Assembly: GCF_030684895.1 (NCBI RefSeq)
Contig: NZ_JAUXXP010000067.1
Coordinates: 1 to 48,650, forward strand
Source of the DNA: Pseudomonas sp.
GTDB taxonomy: Bacteria > Pseudomonadota > Gammaproteobacteria > Pseudomonadales > Pseudomonadaceae
DNA: 48,650 nucleotides
Direction of reading: 5' to 3'
The translations under genes were made by a program, and so were the position numbers. Below are positions 1-8,490 of the stretch, piece by piece (position 1 is the stretch's first letter; each line of letters starts with the position of its first letter). Below the pieces are notes generated by a model that worked only from the letters and a program-made list of their open reading frames with translations, was not told where the DNA came from and made no database searches.

Positions 1-79
1 TATACATTTAATTTATTTTTTCATTTTTATATTCCGGCGTTCTAATTGTTTTTTCTTTTTAATTTGCATTCCTCTCTAT
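1..79. other. AT-rich spacer after pilP; no convincing pilQ start
   Basis: In other pseudomonads pilQ follows pilP closely, so this stretch should hold its beginning. The first 60 bases contain only 11 G or C. Reading the minus strand from pilP, a GAGAGG sequence is followed almost at once by an ATG at position 65, which opens an 18-codon frame rich in lysine (MQIKKKK...) that stops at TAA. A second ATG at position 7 runs off the window edge without a clear ribosome binding site. Whether pilQ starts there or further out cannot be decided here. Confidence 0.5.
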
Positions 80-598
80 TCAAGAGCGCTCTTTGAGAGA
101 CAAGCTACGCGGACGCTCCAACCAGCCACCCTCGCCGTCTGGAACAATCTCTACAACATCAATCTTTGAATTATCTATAGAGAGTATGTACCCATGATTA
201 CGCCCCAAATAATCACCGACCTTCACTCGATGAACACCACCCGCACCATTTATCAAGGCAAAAGAACCTGACTCATTGGCCAGAGTCCCAACCATTACAA
301 AAGTCTCTATATTAAACCCCTCAAGAAACTGCTTAGTCCGAGCATCATCAGGTTTTATATCTTTGGAACCTTTCTGCCTGCTTGCCATCTCCAACTTTAC
401 AGGAGGCTGAAACGGGCTACGTAATGCCGCTGCGCTGTAAGCGAAGCTTTCATAAGTTATGAACTTCGGCAACGGCTCAATCTCGCCCTTAGGCCGTGAG
501 CGCACTTCATCCATATAGGCCTGAAGATCTGAAAAATCGCCACCAGCACCGCACCCCGCAAGAACAAAAAAAAGCAAACCAAGCATATAAATCTTCAT
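80..598 (-). CDS. pilP: Type IV pilus inner-membrane lipoprotein PilP
   Basis: PilP is the lipoprotein that links the PilM-PilN-PilO inner-membrane alignment complex to the outer-membrane secretin PilQ. The 172-residue product begins with a short hydrophobic segment ending in a lipobox (VLAGC, Cys16 the predicted lipidated residue). A long polar linker follows, then a compact C-terminal domain with the PilP-like run GTLANESGSFALINGAGGVH around residues 100-125. Length is normal for the family. The start overlaps the pilO stop by 4 bases, which implies translational coupling. The gene is much richer in A+T than the rest of the window. The assignment rests on the lipoprotein layout plus its fixed place after pilO. 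Confidence 0.93.
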   Translation of the reverse strand: MKIYMLGLLFFVLAGCGAGGDFSDLQAYMDEVRSRPKGEIEPLPKFITYESFAYSAAALRSPFQPPVKLEMASRQKGSKDIKPDDARTKQFLEGFNIETFVMVGTLANESGSFALINGAGGVHRVKVGDYLGRNHGYILSIDNSKIDVVEIVPDGEGGWLERPRSLSLKERS

Positions 599-1218
599 GG
601 CTGAACCCCCTTATCATTATACCGATAAGTTTTAGCCGTAATATTCATTCGCAATTTTGAAGAGTTTTCCTCATTGACCGGAACCAAATCAAAATCATGC
701 AATGTAACGATCCGAGGAAGACTCGCGACACCACTGACAAAAGTTGCCAAATCATGATAGGAGCCGACGACCGAAATCTGGATAGGCAACTCAATATAGA
801 ACTGTTGCGCAGCCTCTGGCAGAAGCTTTATTTCTTCAAACTCCAGACCACTACCCAAACCTGTGCGGGTAATATCCTCTAGCAAGCCAGGAACCTCAGT
901 ATCACTTGGCAACTGCTTCAGCATCGCCCCAAACGAGACTTCCATTTCTTTCATTTGCTCTTTGTAGGCATCTAGGTTTGCAGCCTGAAAAGCCTTGCTG
1001 GAAAACTGATCTTTTAAAGAAATCTCTTCGGCTTGCTTACCTTCCAATTGAGCCTGCAAATCCTTGAGATGAAAGTTATACCCAATAGCACCAACCGCCA
1101 ACACTACCAAGACACCTGCAATAAACTTAACTGCGGCAGGCCAGGAACCGACGTTATTGAAATCAAGGTCACTCAGATCAATCTGACGCAGACTTTCTAG
1201 CGAATCATTAAGGCTCAT
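595..1218 (-). CDS. pilO: Type IV pilus assembly protein PilO
   Basis: PilO pairs with PilN to form the periplasmic core of the pilus alignment subcomplex. The 207-residue protein has a short cytoplasmic N-terminus, one membrane segment near residues 29-48 (FIAGVLVVLAVGAIGYNFHL), a predicted coiled coil near 50-95, and a C-terminal ferredoxin-like periplasmic domain containing the PilO-typical run SYHDLATFVSGVASLPRIV near residue 155. It overlaps pilN and pilP by 4 bases each. A sampled line (601-660) is 35 % G+C, far below neighbouring genes, which suggests this part of the operon came from a different source or was replaced by recombination. Confidence 0.95.
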   Translation of the reverse strand: MSLNDSLESLRQIDLSDLDFNNVGSWPAAVKFIAGVLVVLAVGAIGYNFHLKDLQAQLEGKQAEEISLKDQFSSKAFQAANLDAYKEQMKEMEVSFGAMLKQLPSDTEVPGLLEDITRTGLGSGLEFEEIKLLPEAAQQFYIELPIQISVVGSYHDLATFVSGVASLPRIVTLHDFDLVPVNEENSSKLRMNITAKTYRYNDKGVQP

Positions 1219-1786
1219 TGCTTAGCCTCCTCTGCCGCAACTCCTGGCTGAGTCTGTTGCACACTCAACTGAAATACGTTTGCCTGATCAACCGCACCCG
1301 CCGTCACAGACTTAACTTCAGTTAGATTTGGCGCAGTCAGCCACTCAGATGAATCCAAGTTACGCATCAAATTTGATACACGGTTGTTCGACTCAGCAGC
1401 ACCAACAATTGCGATATTTTTTGCAGTCATTTTCACACCAGTGAAATGAACACCATCGGGCAATGTTCTAACCAGCTGATCGAAGACACGACCGATGATC
1501 GGTCGATTACCCTGCAGATCCTGAATAATTTTCATCCGTTCAAGGAGCTGCTGGCGACGGGTTTTCAGCTCGCTAATCTCTTTAATCCGAGCATCCAAAA
1601 CAGCAATTTCCTTACGCACAAACTCATTTCGAGCATCTTGCCGCTCAATCGCCCCACTTAAATATTGATCACCGAGAAATACAGCCCCAGCGGCAACAAC
1701 AAACACACCAGCAAGCGTCACTAAAAAGCGCTGTTTACGCTCTTCGCGTAGCTGCTCGCGCCAGGGTAGAAGGTTAATCCGCGCCA

Positions 1787-1787
<1 letters not shown>
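1215..1787 (-). CDS. pilN: Type IV pilus assembly protein PilN
   Basis: PilN is the inner-membrane partner of PilO. Its short cytoplasmic N-terminus is bound by PilM. The N-terminus shows the conserved PilN signature MARINLLPWREQLREERK at residues 1-18, the segment known to insert into PilM. A membrane segment near residues 22-43, a coiled coil near 50-95, and a small periplasmic domain follow. The 190-residue length is normal. Its start codon shares one base with the pilM stop, and its end overlaps pilO by 4 bases. A sampled line (1441-1500) is 48 % G+C, between the values of pilM and pilO. Confidence 0.96.
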
Positions 1788-2878
<1,091 letters not shown>

Positions 2879-2933
2879 TTACGGACTATTTATGTTTTTT
2901 CACATTAAATAACAGTCTTGACAGAAGCGCAAA

Positions 2934-2963
2934 TGGCTACCTAGCAAAAAAACCGCTTATAAT
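2934..2963 (+). promoter_or_regulatory. Candidate ponA promoter
   Basis: A perfect TATAAT lies at 2958-2963, about 70 bases before the ponA start. The best upstream partner at 18-base spacing is TGGCTA (2934-2939), only half-matched to TTGACA. A better TTGACA (2918-2923) is too far away to pair with this -10 box. Confidence 0.4.
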
Positions 2964-3035
2964 GTGATCAGTTTTTCTCTTTTAACCTTGTGTTCCGCTT
3001 AACCCGTTCTTTTATTTGGAAATCCAAAAATCTTG

Positions 3036-5450
3036 ATGCGTCTTTTGCGTTTTTTCTGCTGGTCTGGCCTCGCCGCTTTTTGTGGCCTGGTGCTCAGTTT
3101 CAGCGGGGCCTTCCTCTATCTTAGCCCTAGCCTTCCATCCGTCGAATCTTTGCGCAGCATTCAGCTGCAGATTCCTCTGCGCGTTTACAGCAGCGACGCC
3201 AAGCTGATTGCCGAATTCGGTGAAATGCGCCGCTCGCCAATCGCCTTCGCGGATATACCCCAGGATTTCATCAGCGCATTGCTAGCGGCCGAGGACGACA
3301 ATTTTGCCAACCATTATGGCGTCGACCTTACCAGCCTGATGCGCGCTGCAACGCAAATCTTGAAAAGCGGGCAGATCCAATCCGGCGGCAGCACCATTAC
3401 GATGCAGGTAGCGAAGAACTTCTTTCTCACCAGCGAAAGAAGTTTCTCGCGCAAGATCAACGAGATACTTCTGGCTCTGCAAATTGAACGAGAGCTCAGT
3501 AAGAACGAAATTCTTGAACTTTATGTGAACAAGATTTACCTGGGTAATCGCGCTTACGGTATTGAAGCAGCCGCACAGGTGTATTACGGCAAATCCATTC
3601 GAGAGGCCAGCCTGGCGCAAATGGCAATGATTGCCGGCCTGCCCAAAGCCCCCTCACGCTTCAACCCCCTGGTTAACCCAACCCGCTCGATGGAGCGCCG
3701 CGACTGGATTCTGGGGCGCATGTACGGACTTGGCCGCATCGACAAACAGCGTTACGAAGAAGCACTGGCTGAACCCATCAATGTCAGCTACCACGTACCG
3801 GCACCGGAGCTGGCGGCACCTTACATCGCGGAGATGGCACGTGCAGAAATGGTCGGCCGTTACGGCAGCGAGGCTTACACCGATGGTTTTAACGTCACCA
3901 CCACGGTATCCAGCGACCTGCAACTAGCCGCCAATTCGGCAGTCCGCGAGGGATTGATGGCTTACGATCAGCGCCATGGCTATCGCGGGCCGGAGAGCCG
4001 TCTGCCTGGCATGACCAGGCCAAACTGGCAAGCCGAGCTAAGCAAGCAAACCTCTCTCGGAGGCCTGGAGCCGGCTATTGTCACGGGGGTGGAGAAAAGC
4101 GGAATCATGGTTCTGCTGCGTAACGGCGAAGAACACGCCGTAGCCTGGGACAGCATGAAATGGGCGCGGCCTTTCCTCAATACCAACAGCATGGGCCCGC
4201 GTCCACAGCAGCCTGCCGACGTCAGCCAGATCGGCGACCTGATCCGCGTGCAGTTCCAGGAAGACGGCAGCCTGCGCTTTGTTCAACTACCCGCGGCACA
4301 GAGCGCTCTAGTATCGCTGGACCCGAATAGCGGTGCCATTCGCGCCCTGGTCGGTGGTTTTTCCTTTGAACAGAGCAACTACAACCGCGCCGCACAAGCC
4401 AAGCGCCAGCCAGGTTCAAGCTTCAAACCCTTCGTGTACAGCGCCGCGTTGGATAAAGGCTACACCGCCGCCACCCTAGTGAATGACGCGCCAATCGTGT
4501 TCGCCGACGATGCGCTGTCGCAGGTATGGCGACCGAAGAATGACAACAACACCTTCCTCGGCCCGATCCGCCTGCGCGAAGCCTTGTATCGCTCGCGCAA
4601 CCTGGTGTCGATTCGCCTGCTGCAGGACCTCGGCATCGCCAGCACCCTGAGCTATATCGAGCGCTTTGGTTTCGAGAAGAAGGACCTGCCGCCCAATCTG
4701 TCGTTGGCGCTGGGCACCGCGAGTCTCACACCAATGGAGATCGCCGAAGGCTGGAGTGTGTTTGCCAGCGGCGGCTACAAGACCGAGCCTTACCTGATCG
4801 AACGGATCGAAGACCGCACCGGCAAGCAGCTGTTCAACGCCAATCCGGCGCAAACCCCGACCGGTATCGCCCAGCGCACAGAACAGAGTAGCGCCGTGCA
4901 ATTCAGCGGCGGCGACCAGCCACTGCCGCCTGAGCCGGTGCTTGCCGAGCAGATCATTGATGAGCGCACCGCCTACATCATGACCAGCATGCTCCAGGAC
5001 GTGATCAAGCGCGGCACCGGACGCCGCGCCATGGCCTTGGGTCGCGATGACCTGGCGGGCAAAACCGGCACCACCAACGAGTCGAAAGACAGCTGGTTCT
5101 CCGGCTACAACGCGGATTACATCACCACGGTCTGGGCCGGCTTCGATCAGCCGGAAAGTCTTGGCCGCAATGAATATGGCGGCACCGTGGCCCTGCCGAT
5201 CTGGATGAGTTATATGGCCGCCGCCCTGAAGGACAAGCCCAGCCACCTGCTGGCCGAACCCGAAGGCCTACTGACCCTGCGCATCGACCCACACAGCGGC
5301 CGAGCCGCCACGCCGGATACGCCGCAAGCCTATTTCGAGCTGTTCAAAAGTGAGGACTCCCCGCCCCCCATGGGCGAATTCGAGCCTGGCATGTACATCC
5401 CGGGCAGCCCGCTGCCCGCCGATGAAGCAGCGCCAATCGATCTGTTCTAA
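3036..5450 (+). CDS. ponA: Penicillin-binding protein 1A (bifunctional murein synthase)
   Basis: This is a class A penicillin-binding protein that polymerises lipid II and cross-links peptidoglycan in the periplasm. An N-terminal membrane anchor spans residues 10-30. The glycosyltransferase domain carries EDDNF with the catalytic Glu at 86, and GGSTITMQ near 118. An OB-like insert lies between the two catalytic parts. The transpeptidase domain has the SSFK active site with Ser461, an SRN motif near 525, and KTGT with Lys676. The 804-residue length fits PBP1a. I chose the ATG at 3036; an in-frame TTG directly before it (3033) is possible but less likely. The gene is divergent from pilM, as in other pseudomonads, and is followed by a bidirectional terminator. 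Confidence 0.97.
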   Translation: MRLLRFFCWSGLAAFCGLVLSFSGAFLYLSPSLPSVESLRSIQLQIPLRVYSSDAKLIAEFGEMRRSPIAFADIPQDFISALLAAEDDNFANHYGVDLTSLMRAATQILKSGQIQSGGSTITMQVAKNFFLTSERSFSRKINEILLALQIERELSKNEILELYVNKIYLGNRAYGIEAAAQVYYGKSIREASLAQMAMIAGLPKAPSRFNPLVNPTRSMERRDWILGRMYGLGRIDKQRYEEALAEPINVSYHVPAPELAAPYIAEMARAEMVGRYGSEAYTDGFNVTTTVSSDLQLAANSAVREGLMAYDQRHGYRGPESRLPGMTRPNWQAELSKQTSLGGLEPAIVTGVEKSGIMVLLRNGEEHAVAWDSMKWARPFLNTNSMGPRPQQPADVSQIGDLIRVQFQEDGSLRFVQLPAAQSALVSLDPNSGAIRALVGGFSFEQSNYNRAAQAKRQPGSSFKPFVYSAALDKGYTAATLVNDAPIVFADDALSQVWRPKNDNNTFLGPIRLREALYRSRNLVSIRLLQDLGIASTLSYIERFGFEKKDLPPNLSLALGTASLTPMEIAEGWSVFASGGYKTEPYLIERIEDRTGKQLFNANPAQTPTGIAQRTEQSSAVQFSGGDQPLPPEPVLAEQIIDERTAYIMTSMLQDVIKRGTGRRAMALGRDDLAGKTGTTNESKDSWFSGYNADYITTVWAGFDQPESLGRNEYGGTVALPIWMSYMAAALKDKPSHLLAEPEGLLTLRIDPHSGRAATPDTPQAYFELFKSEDSPPPMGEFEPGMYIPGSPLPADEAAPIDLF

Positions 5451-5504
5451 GGCCTCTCGCGGCAGATGCATGACGCCTGGCATTGCCAAAATAGCGCCAA
5501 TAAA

Positions 5505-5524
5505 AAACCCGCCGTAGCGGGTTT
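5505..5524. terminator. Bidirectional intrinsic terminator between ponA and maeB
   Basis: An 8-bp stem (AAACCCGC / GCGGGTTT) with loop CGTA is flanked by an A-run on the left and T-rich sequence on the right. It can therefore end transcription of ponA (plus) and maeB (minus). Confidence 0.85.
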
Positions 5525-5547
5525 ATTATTGCTCTATAGCTAAGCGC

Positions 5548-6816
5548 TTAGCCGTTGAATACGTCGTTTACCGACTGCAGCGGGTAATGCTTCGGATACG
5601 GCAGAGTCGCCACACCGCTTTCAATCGCAGCCTTGGCCACAGCATCGCAGACCACTGTAATCAGGCGTGGATCCATCGGCTTCGGAATGATGTACTCACG
5701 GCCGAACGACAGGGCAATGCCACCGTAGGCGTCACAGACCTCCTGCGGCACCGGCAGCTTGGCCAGGTCACGCAGAGCCAGGGCTGCAGCGATCTTCATC
5801 TCTTCGTTGATGCGGGTCGCGCGAACGTCCAGGGCACCACGGAAGATGAACGGGAAACCCAGCACGTTGTTGACCTGGTTCGGGTAGTCGGAACGACCGG
5901 TGGCCATGATCACATCATTACGCACTTCATGGGCCAGTTCCGGTTTGATTTCCGGGTCAGGGTTGGAGCAGGCGAACACGATTGGGCTCGGCGCCATGCG
6001 CTTGAGGTCTTCCGGCGCCAGCAGGTTGGCACCCGACAGGCCGACGAATACGTCAGCACCGTCCAGCGCATCAGCCAGGGTGCGCTTAGTGGTTTCGCTG
6101 GCGAATACCGCCTTGTACTGGTTCAGGTCGTCGCGGCCGGCGTGGATCACGCCTTTGCGGTCGATCATAAAGATGTTCTCGACCTTGGCGCCCATGCTCA
6201 CCAGCAACTTCATGCAGGAGATGGCGGCAGCGCCAGCGCCCAGGCAGACGATCTTGGCATCTGGCAAGGTCTTGCCGGCGATTTCCAGGGCGTTGAGCAT
6301 GCCGGCCGCAGTCACGATAGCGGTGCCGTGCTGGTCATCGTGGAACACTGGAATGTCGCACTGTTCGATCAGCGTGCGTTCGATTTCAAAGCACTCAGGC
6401 GCTTTGATGTCTTCCAGGTTGATGCCACCGAAGGTGATCGAGATGCGGCGTACGGTGTCGATAAAGGCCTGCGGGCTCTCGGACTCGACTTCGATGTCGA
6501 ATACGTCGATACCGGCAAAGCGCTTGAACAGCACGCCTTTACCTTCCATCACTGGCTTGGAAGCCAGCGGGCCGAGATCACCGAGACCGAGAATAGCGGT
6601 ACCGTCGGAAATGACTGCCACCAGGTTGCCTTTGCCGGTGTAGCGGTACGCCAGCTCCGGATCACGCGCGATTTCGCGCACAGGCTCAGCGACGCCCGGG
6701 CTGTAGGCCAGGGACAGATCGCGTGCGGTTGCGGTGGGCTTGGTTAGCTCGACACTCAGCTTACCCGGACGGGGATGGGCGTGATATTCGAGAGCGGCTG
6801 TTTTCAAATCAGACAT
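5548..6816 (-). CDS. maeB: NADP-type malic enzyme (short form)
   Basis: Malic enzyme oxidatively decarboxylates malate to pyruvate and CO2, supplying NADPH and pyruvate. The start MSDLKTAALEYH at 6816 matches the form known in pseudomonads; the longer frame back to 6921 is not needed. Visible motifs are SLAYSPGVAEP with the probable catalytic Tyr38, the metal-site run DDQHGTAIV, the nucleotide-binding loop LGAGAAAISC, and FACSNPDPEI near the C-terminus. At 422 residues it lacks the phosphotransacetylase-like C-terminal domain of E. coli MaeB. It converges on ponA and has a 324-base upstream gap with a large hairpin. Confidence 0.93.
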   Translation of the reverse strand: MSDLKTAALEYHAHPRPGKLSVELTKPTATARDLSLAYSPGVAEPVREIARDPELAYRYTGKGNLVAVISDGTAILGLGDLGPLASKPVMEGKGVLFKRFAGIDVFDIEVESESPQAFIDTVRRISITFGGINLEDIKAPECFEIERTLIEQCDIPVFHDDQHGTAIVTAAGMLNALEIAGKTLPDAKIVCLGAGAAAISCMKLLVSMGAKVENIFMIDRKGVIHAGRDDLNQYKAVFASETTKRTLADALDGADVFVGLSGANLLAPEDLKRMAPSPIVFACSNPDPEIKPELAHEVRNDVIMATGRSDYPNQVNNVLGFPFIFRGALDVRATRINEEMKIAAALALRDLAKLPVPQEVCDAYGGIALSFGREYIIPKPMDPRLITVVCDAVAKAAIESGVATLPYPKHYPLQSVNDVFNG

Positions 6817-7140
6817 GTTGGCATTTCCGCTTTGGGCTGTTGAACAGGCAGGCGGCCGAGGATACGCAAGTTGTATACAGCTGCACAAGACTGGCAAGTC
6901 CGGATGGGCACGCGGGTCCAAGGGGCTGTTGCCATTTCATTCACGGCCGCGATGAAACGGCAACAGCCCCCTAGCACAAGCCCTTCAGCCAATCGCTAGC
7001 ACGCAACTGGCCTGCCCGTACTCTGCACGCATCATTACCCAGAAGCCTGGTGACGCTTAGAAAACGATCATCCTGGCATTCCGGCGAGGCGCTGGCGCAA
7101 CAGTTCAGCCGGAGGGCGTTTTTACTGATTGCCTCCAGGA
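6817..7140. other. Intergenic region upstream of maeB
   Basis: This is a 324-base gap between the maeB start and the nuclease stop, both on the minus strand. Apart from the long hairpin at 6922-6970 I see no gene, no tRNA and no strong terminator. Frames covering it on either strand lack a ribosome binding site and family resemblance. It probably holds the maeB promoter, which I could not place. Confidence 0.6.
6922..6970. repeat. Long inverted repeat (19-base arms) upstream of maeB
   Basis: Arms 6922-6940 and 6952-6970 are complementary at 18 of 19 positions: 12 bp, one A/C mismatch, then 6 bp, around an 11-base loop. No T-run follows on either side, so it is not an ordinary terminator. It could be a leader structure of the maeB transcript, a binding site, or a mobile repeat unit. 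Confidence 0.75.
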
Positions 7141-7941
7141 TCATGGCAACACCTCTAGCATCGCCTTATCGGTCAACGGCAACATCCAGCGCGCCTGCCC
7201 CGCGCGCAAACCACCACGCTTGGCGCGGTCGATCACCCAGCCGCGGGCCTCGACCTTACGACCCTCAAGGCCTTGGACGGCATGTAGATCAAAATTACCT
7301 AACGCACGGGGCGCGATATGCAGCACCAGCGAATCGCCCATTTCTAGCCACAGACCGCCGCCATTACGCTCGATACGCTGGACCTGGCCCTGGAGCAAGG
7401 CAAAGCCGCCGCTGTTTAACTGCTTGGGCGTTTGCACCGGTGAACGCTGCCAGAGCCCGGTACGCGCCTGCCGGGCACTGCGCTCGGCAGCCTGTTGGCA
7501 CTGCACCAGCGCCAGATTGGGCGCCACAGCCACTAGATAGCCGAGGCCCTCGGCCAGCAACTGCGCCTCCAGATTGTGCCCACGGCTGTCATAGGCATGC
7601 GCCAGGGTGCGCCCGTAGTGATCCTTGGCCTGCTTGCCGTACTGCAACGAAACGCGCTCATCGCTGGCAGCCACCAGCGCCTGCAAGCGTTTGCGCGCGG
7701 CATCGGCAAAGGGCTCGGCAGAACGGCCCTGACGGCCCATCTCCGGGCTATTTAGGCCGATCAACCGCACACTGCGTCCATCGACCAGACGCAGGGTGTC
7801 GCCGTCCACCACGCGCTGCACCTTAACGCTGGGCAAGTTGCCCGGCGCCGGGCAGAACGCCAGGGCGCCGCCTGCATAAACGCCGAGAACGAAAAAGGCG
7901 CCCACTAGGGACGCCTTTTTCAGTAGCGCGGGGTAACCCAT
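7141..7941 (-). CDS. Secreted SNase-like (thermonuclease family) nuclease
   Basis: This is a predicted exported Ca-dependent nuclease of the staphylococcal nuclease family. The N-terminus (residues 5-29) is a signal peptide or membrane anchor ending near GGALA. The SNase domain follows: VVDGDTLRL (metal-binding Asp and Thr, 44-52), RLIGLNSPE (59-67), a KDHYGRTLAHAY segment, and a helix ending ARTGLWQ. A further about 90-residue C-terminal region resembles an OB-type fold and has no assigned role. The ATG at 7941 is preceded by GGAG at 8-base spacing, so it is preferred over the in-frame TTG at 7965. It lies 26 bases after rpmE and may be co-transcribed with it. Confidence 0.85.
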   Translation of the reverse strand: MGYPALLKKASLVGAFFVLGVYAGGALAFCPAPGNLPSVKVQRVVDGDTLRLVDGRSVRLIGLNSPEMGRQGRSAEPFADAARKRLQALVAASDERVSLQYGKQAKDHYGRTLAHAYDSRGHNLEAQLLAEGLGYLVAVAPNLALVQCQQAAERSARQARTGLWQRSPVQTPKQLNSGGFALLQGQVQRIERNGGGLWLEMGDSLVLHIAPRALGNFDLHAVQGLEGRKVEARGWVIDRAKRGGLRAGQARWMLPLTDKAMLEVLP

Positions 7942-7967
7942 GTGGGTCTCCGTCGCTGCGCGCAAGC

Positions 7968-8183
7968 TTACTGCTTGGCGCCGAACATGCCGAAACGCTG
8001 TTTGAAGCGATCAACACGGCCGCCGGTATCCAGCATTTTCTGCTTGCCGGTGTAGAACGGGTGGCACTCGTTGCACACGTCCAGGCTCAGCGCTTTGCCC
8101 AGGGTGGAGCGAGTTTCGATCACGTTGCCACAGCTGCAGGTGGCGGTGATGGCTACATAGTTTGGGTGGATATCGGCTTTCAT
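7968..8183 (-). CDS. rpmE: 50S ribosomal protein L31, zinc-binding form
   Basis: L31 is a small protein of the large ribosomal subunit, part of an inter-subunit bridge. The 71-residue product starts MKADIHPNY and contains all four cysteines of the zinc form: Cys16 and Cys18 (TCSCGN) and Cys37 and Cys40 ([11 protein letters not shown]). It is therefore the C+ type rather than the zinc-independent YkgM type. The length is typical. A plausible promoter lies at 8254-8281. The downstream nuclease follows at short distance, as in other pseudomonads. Confidence 0.97.
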   Translation of the reverse strand: MKADIHPNYVAITATCSCGNVIETRSTLGKALSLDVCNECHPFYTGKQKMLDTGGRVDRFKQRFGMFGAKQ

Positions 8184-8253
8184 GGTGATTCCTCAGGGCT
8201 ATCGCGCCGCCACCAGACACTATTGTCAGGTACCGCACGGAATTAGGCCGGCG

Positions 8254-8281
8254 ATAATACCAGAGCACCGCAGCGACGCAA
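8254..8281 (-). promoter_or_regulatory. Candidate rpmE promoter
   Basis: On the minus strand, TTGCGT (8276-8281) and TATTAT (8254-8259) are separated by 16 bases. This matches a sigma-70 promoter at 4 and 5 of 6 positions. It lies about 70 bases upstream of the rpmE start. Confidence 0.5.
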
Positions 8282-8334
8282 GGCCGGCCGTCGACTGGCT
8301 GCATGCTAAGATCGCGGCTCTCCAAGAACGTGTT

Positions 8335-8455
8335 CAAAGTCTCGCGAGCTAGAGTCATGCAAGGCAAAGACAGGCGAGGAAGCGGAGTTTACTGATGTAA
8401 ATGAGCATTCCGAGCCTGTCTTTAACGCAGCAGGGCCGACGCGCAGCAGACTTTG
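8335..8455 (+). repeat. Structured intergenic repeat, copy A
   Basis: Most of the 307-base gap between rpmE and priA (8184-8490) is this element plus the rpmE promoter; nothing else is seen there. The element has an 8-bp terminal inverted repeat (CAAAGTCT 8335-8342 / AGACTTTG 8448-8455). It also has a 10-bp internal stem (8366-8375 / 8414-8423), a short stem (8378-8383 / 8405-8411) and an apical hairpin TTTAC-TGAT-GTAAA (8388-8401). A second copy in the other orientation lies at 28897-29020, about four-fifths identical by eye, with compensating changes in the stems. Confidence 0.8.
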
Positions 8456-8490
8456 GGCAGGTTATTACCCCGAGACCAGGAGCCCCTTGC

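Noticed and set aside
2918..2963. TTGACA (2918-2923) with TATAAT (2958-2963) as one promoter
   Set aside because: The spacing is 34 bases, twice that of a working sigma-70 promoter.
4476..5246. 256-residue minus-strand frame inside ponA
   Set aside because: It is opposite the transpeptidase domain of ponA, whose motifs are intact; shadow frame.
5587..6747. 386-residue plus-strand open frame opposite maeB
   Set aside because: It lies wholly within maeB on the other strand, has no ribosome binding site, and its His/Gln/Val-rich composition is that of an antisense shadow of a high-G+C gene.
8401..8490. Longer priA N-terminus starting at 8401
   Set aside because: That ATG lies inside the structured repeat, has no ribosome binding site, and the extra 30 residues are not part of known PriA proteins; TTG at 8491 with AGGAG fits better.
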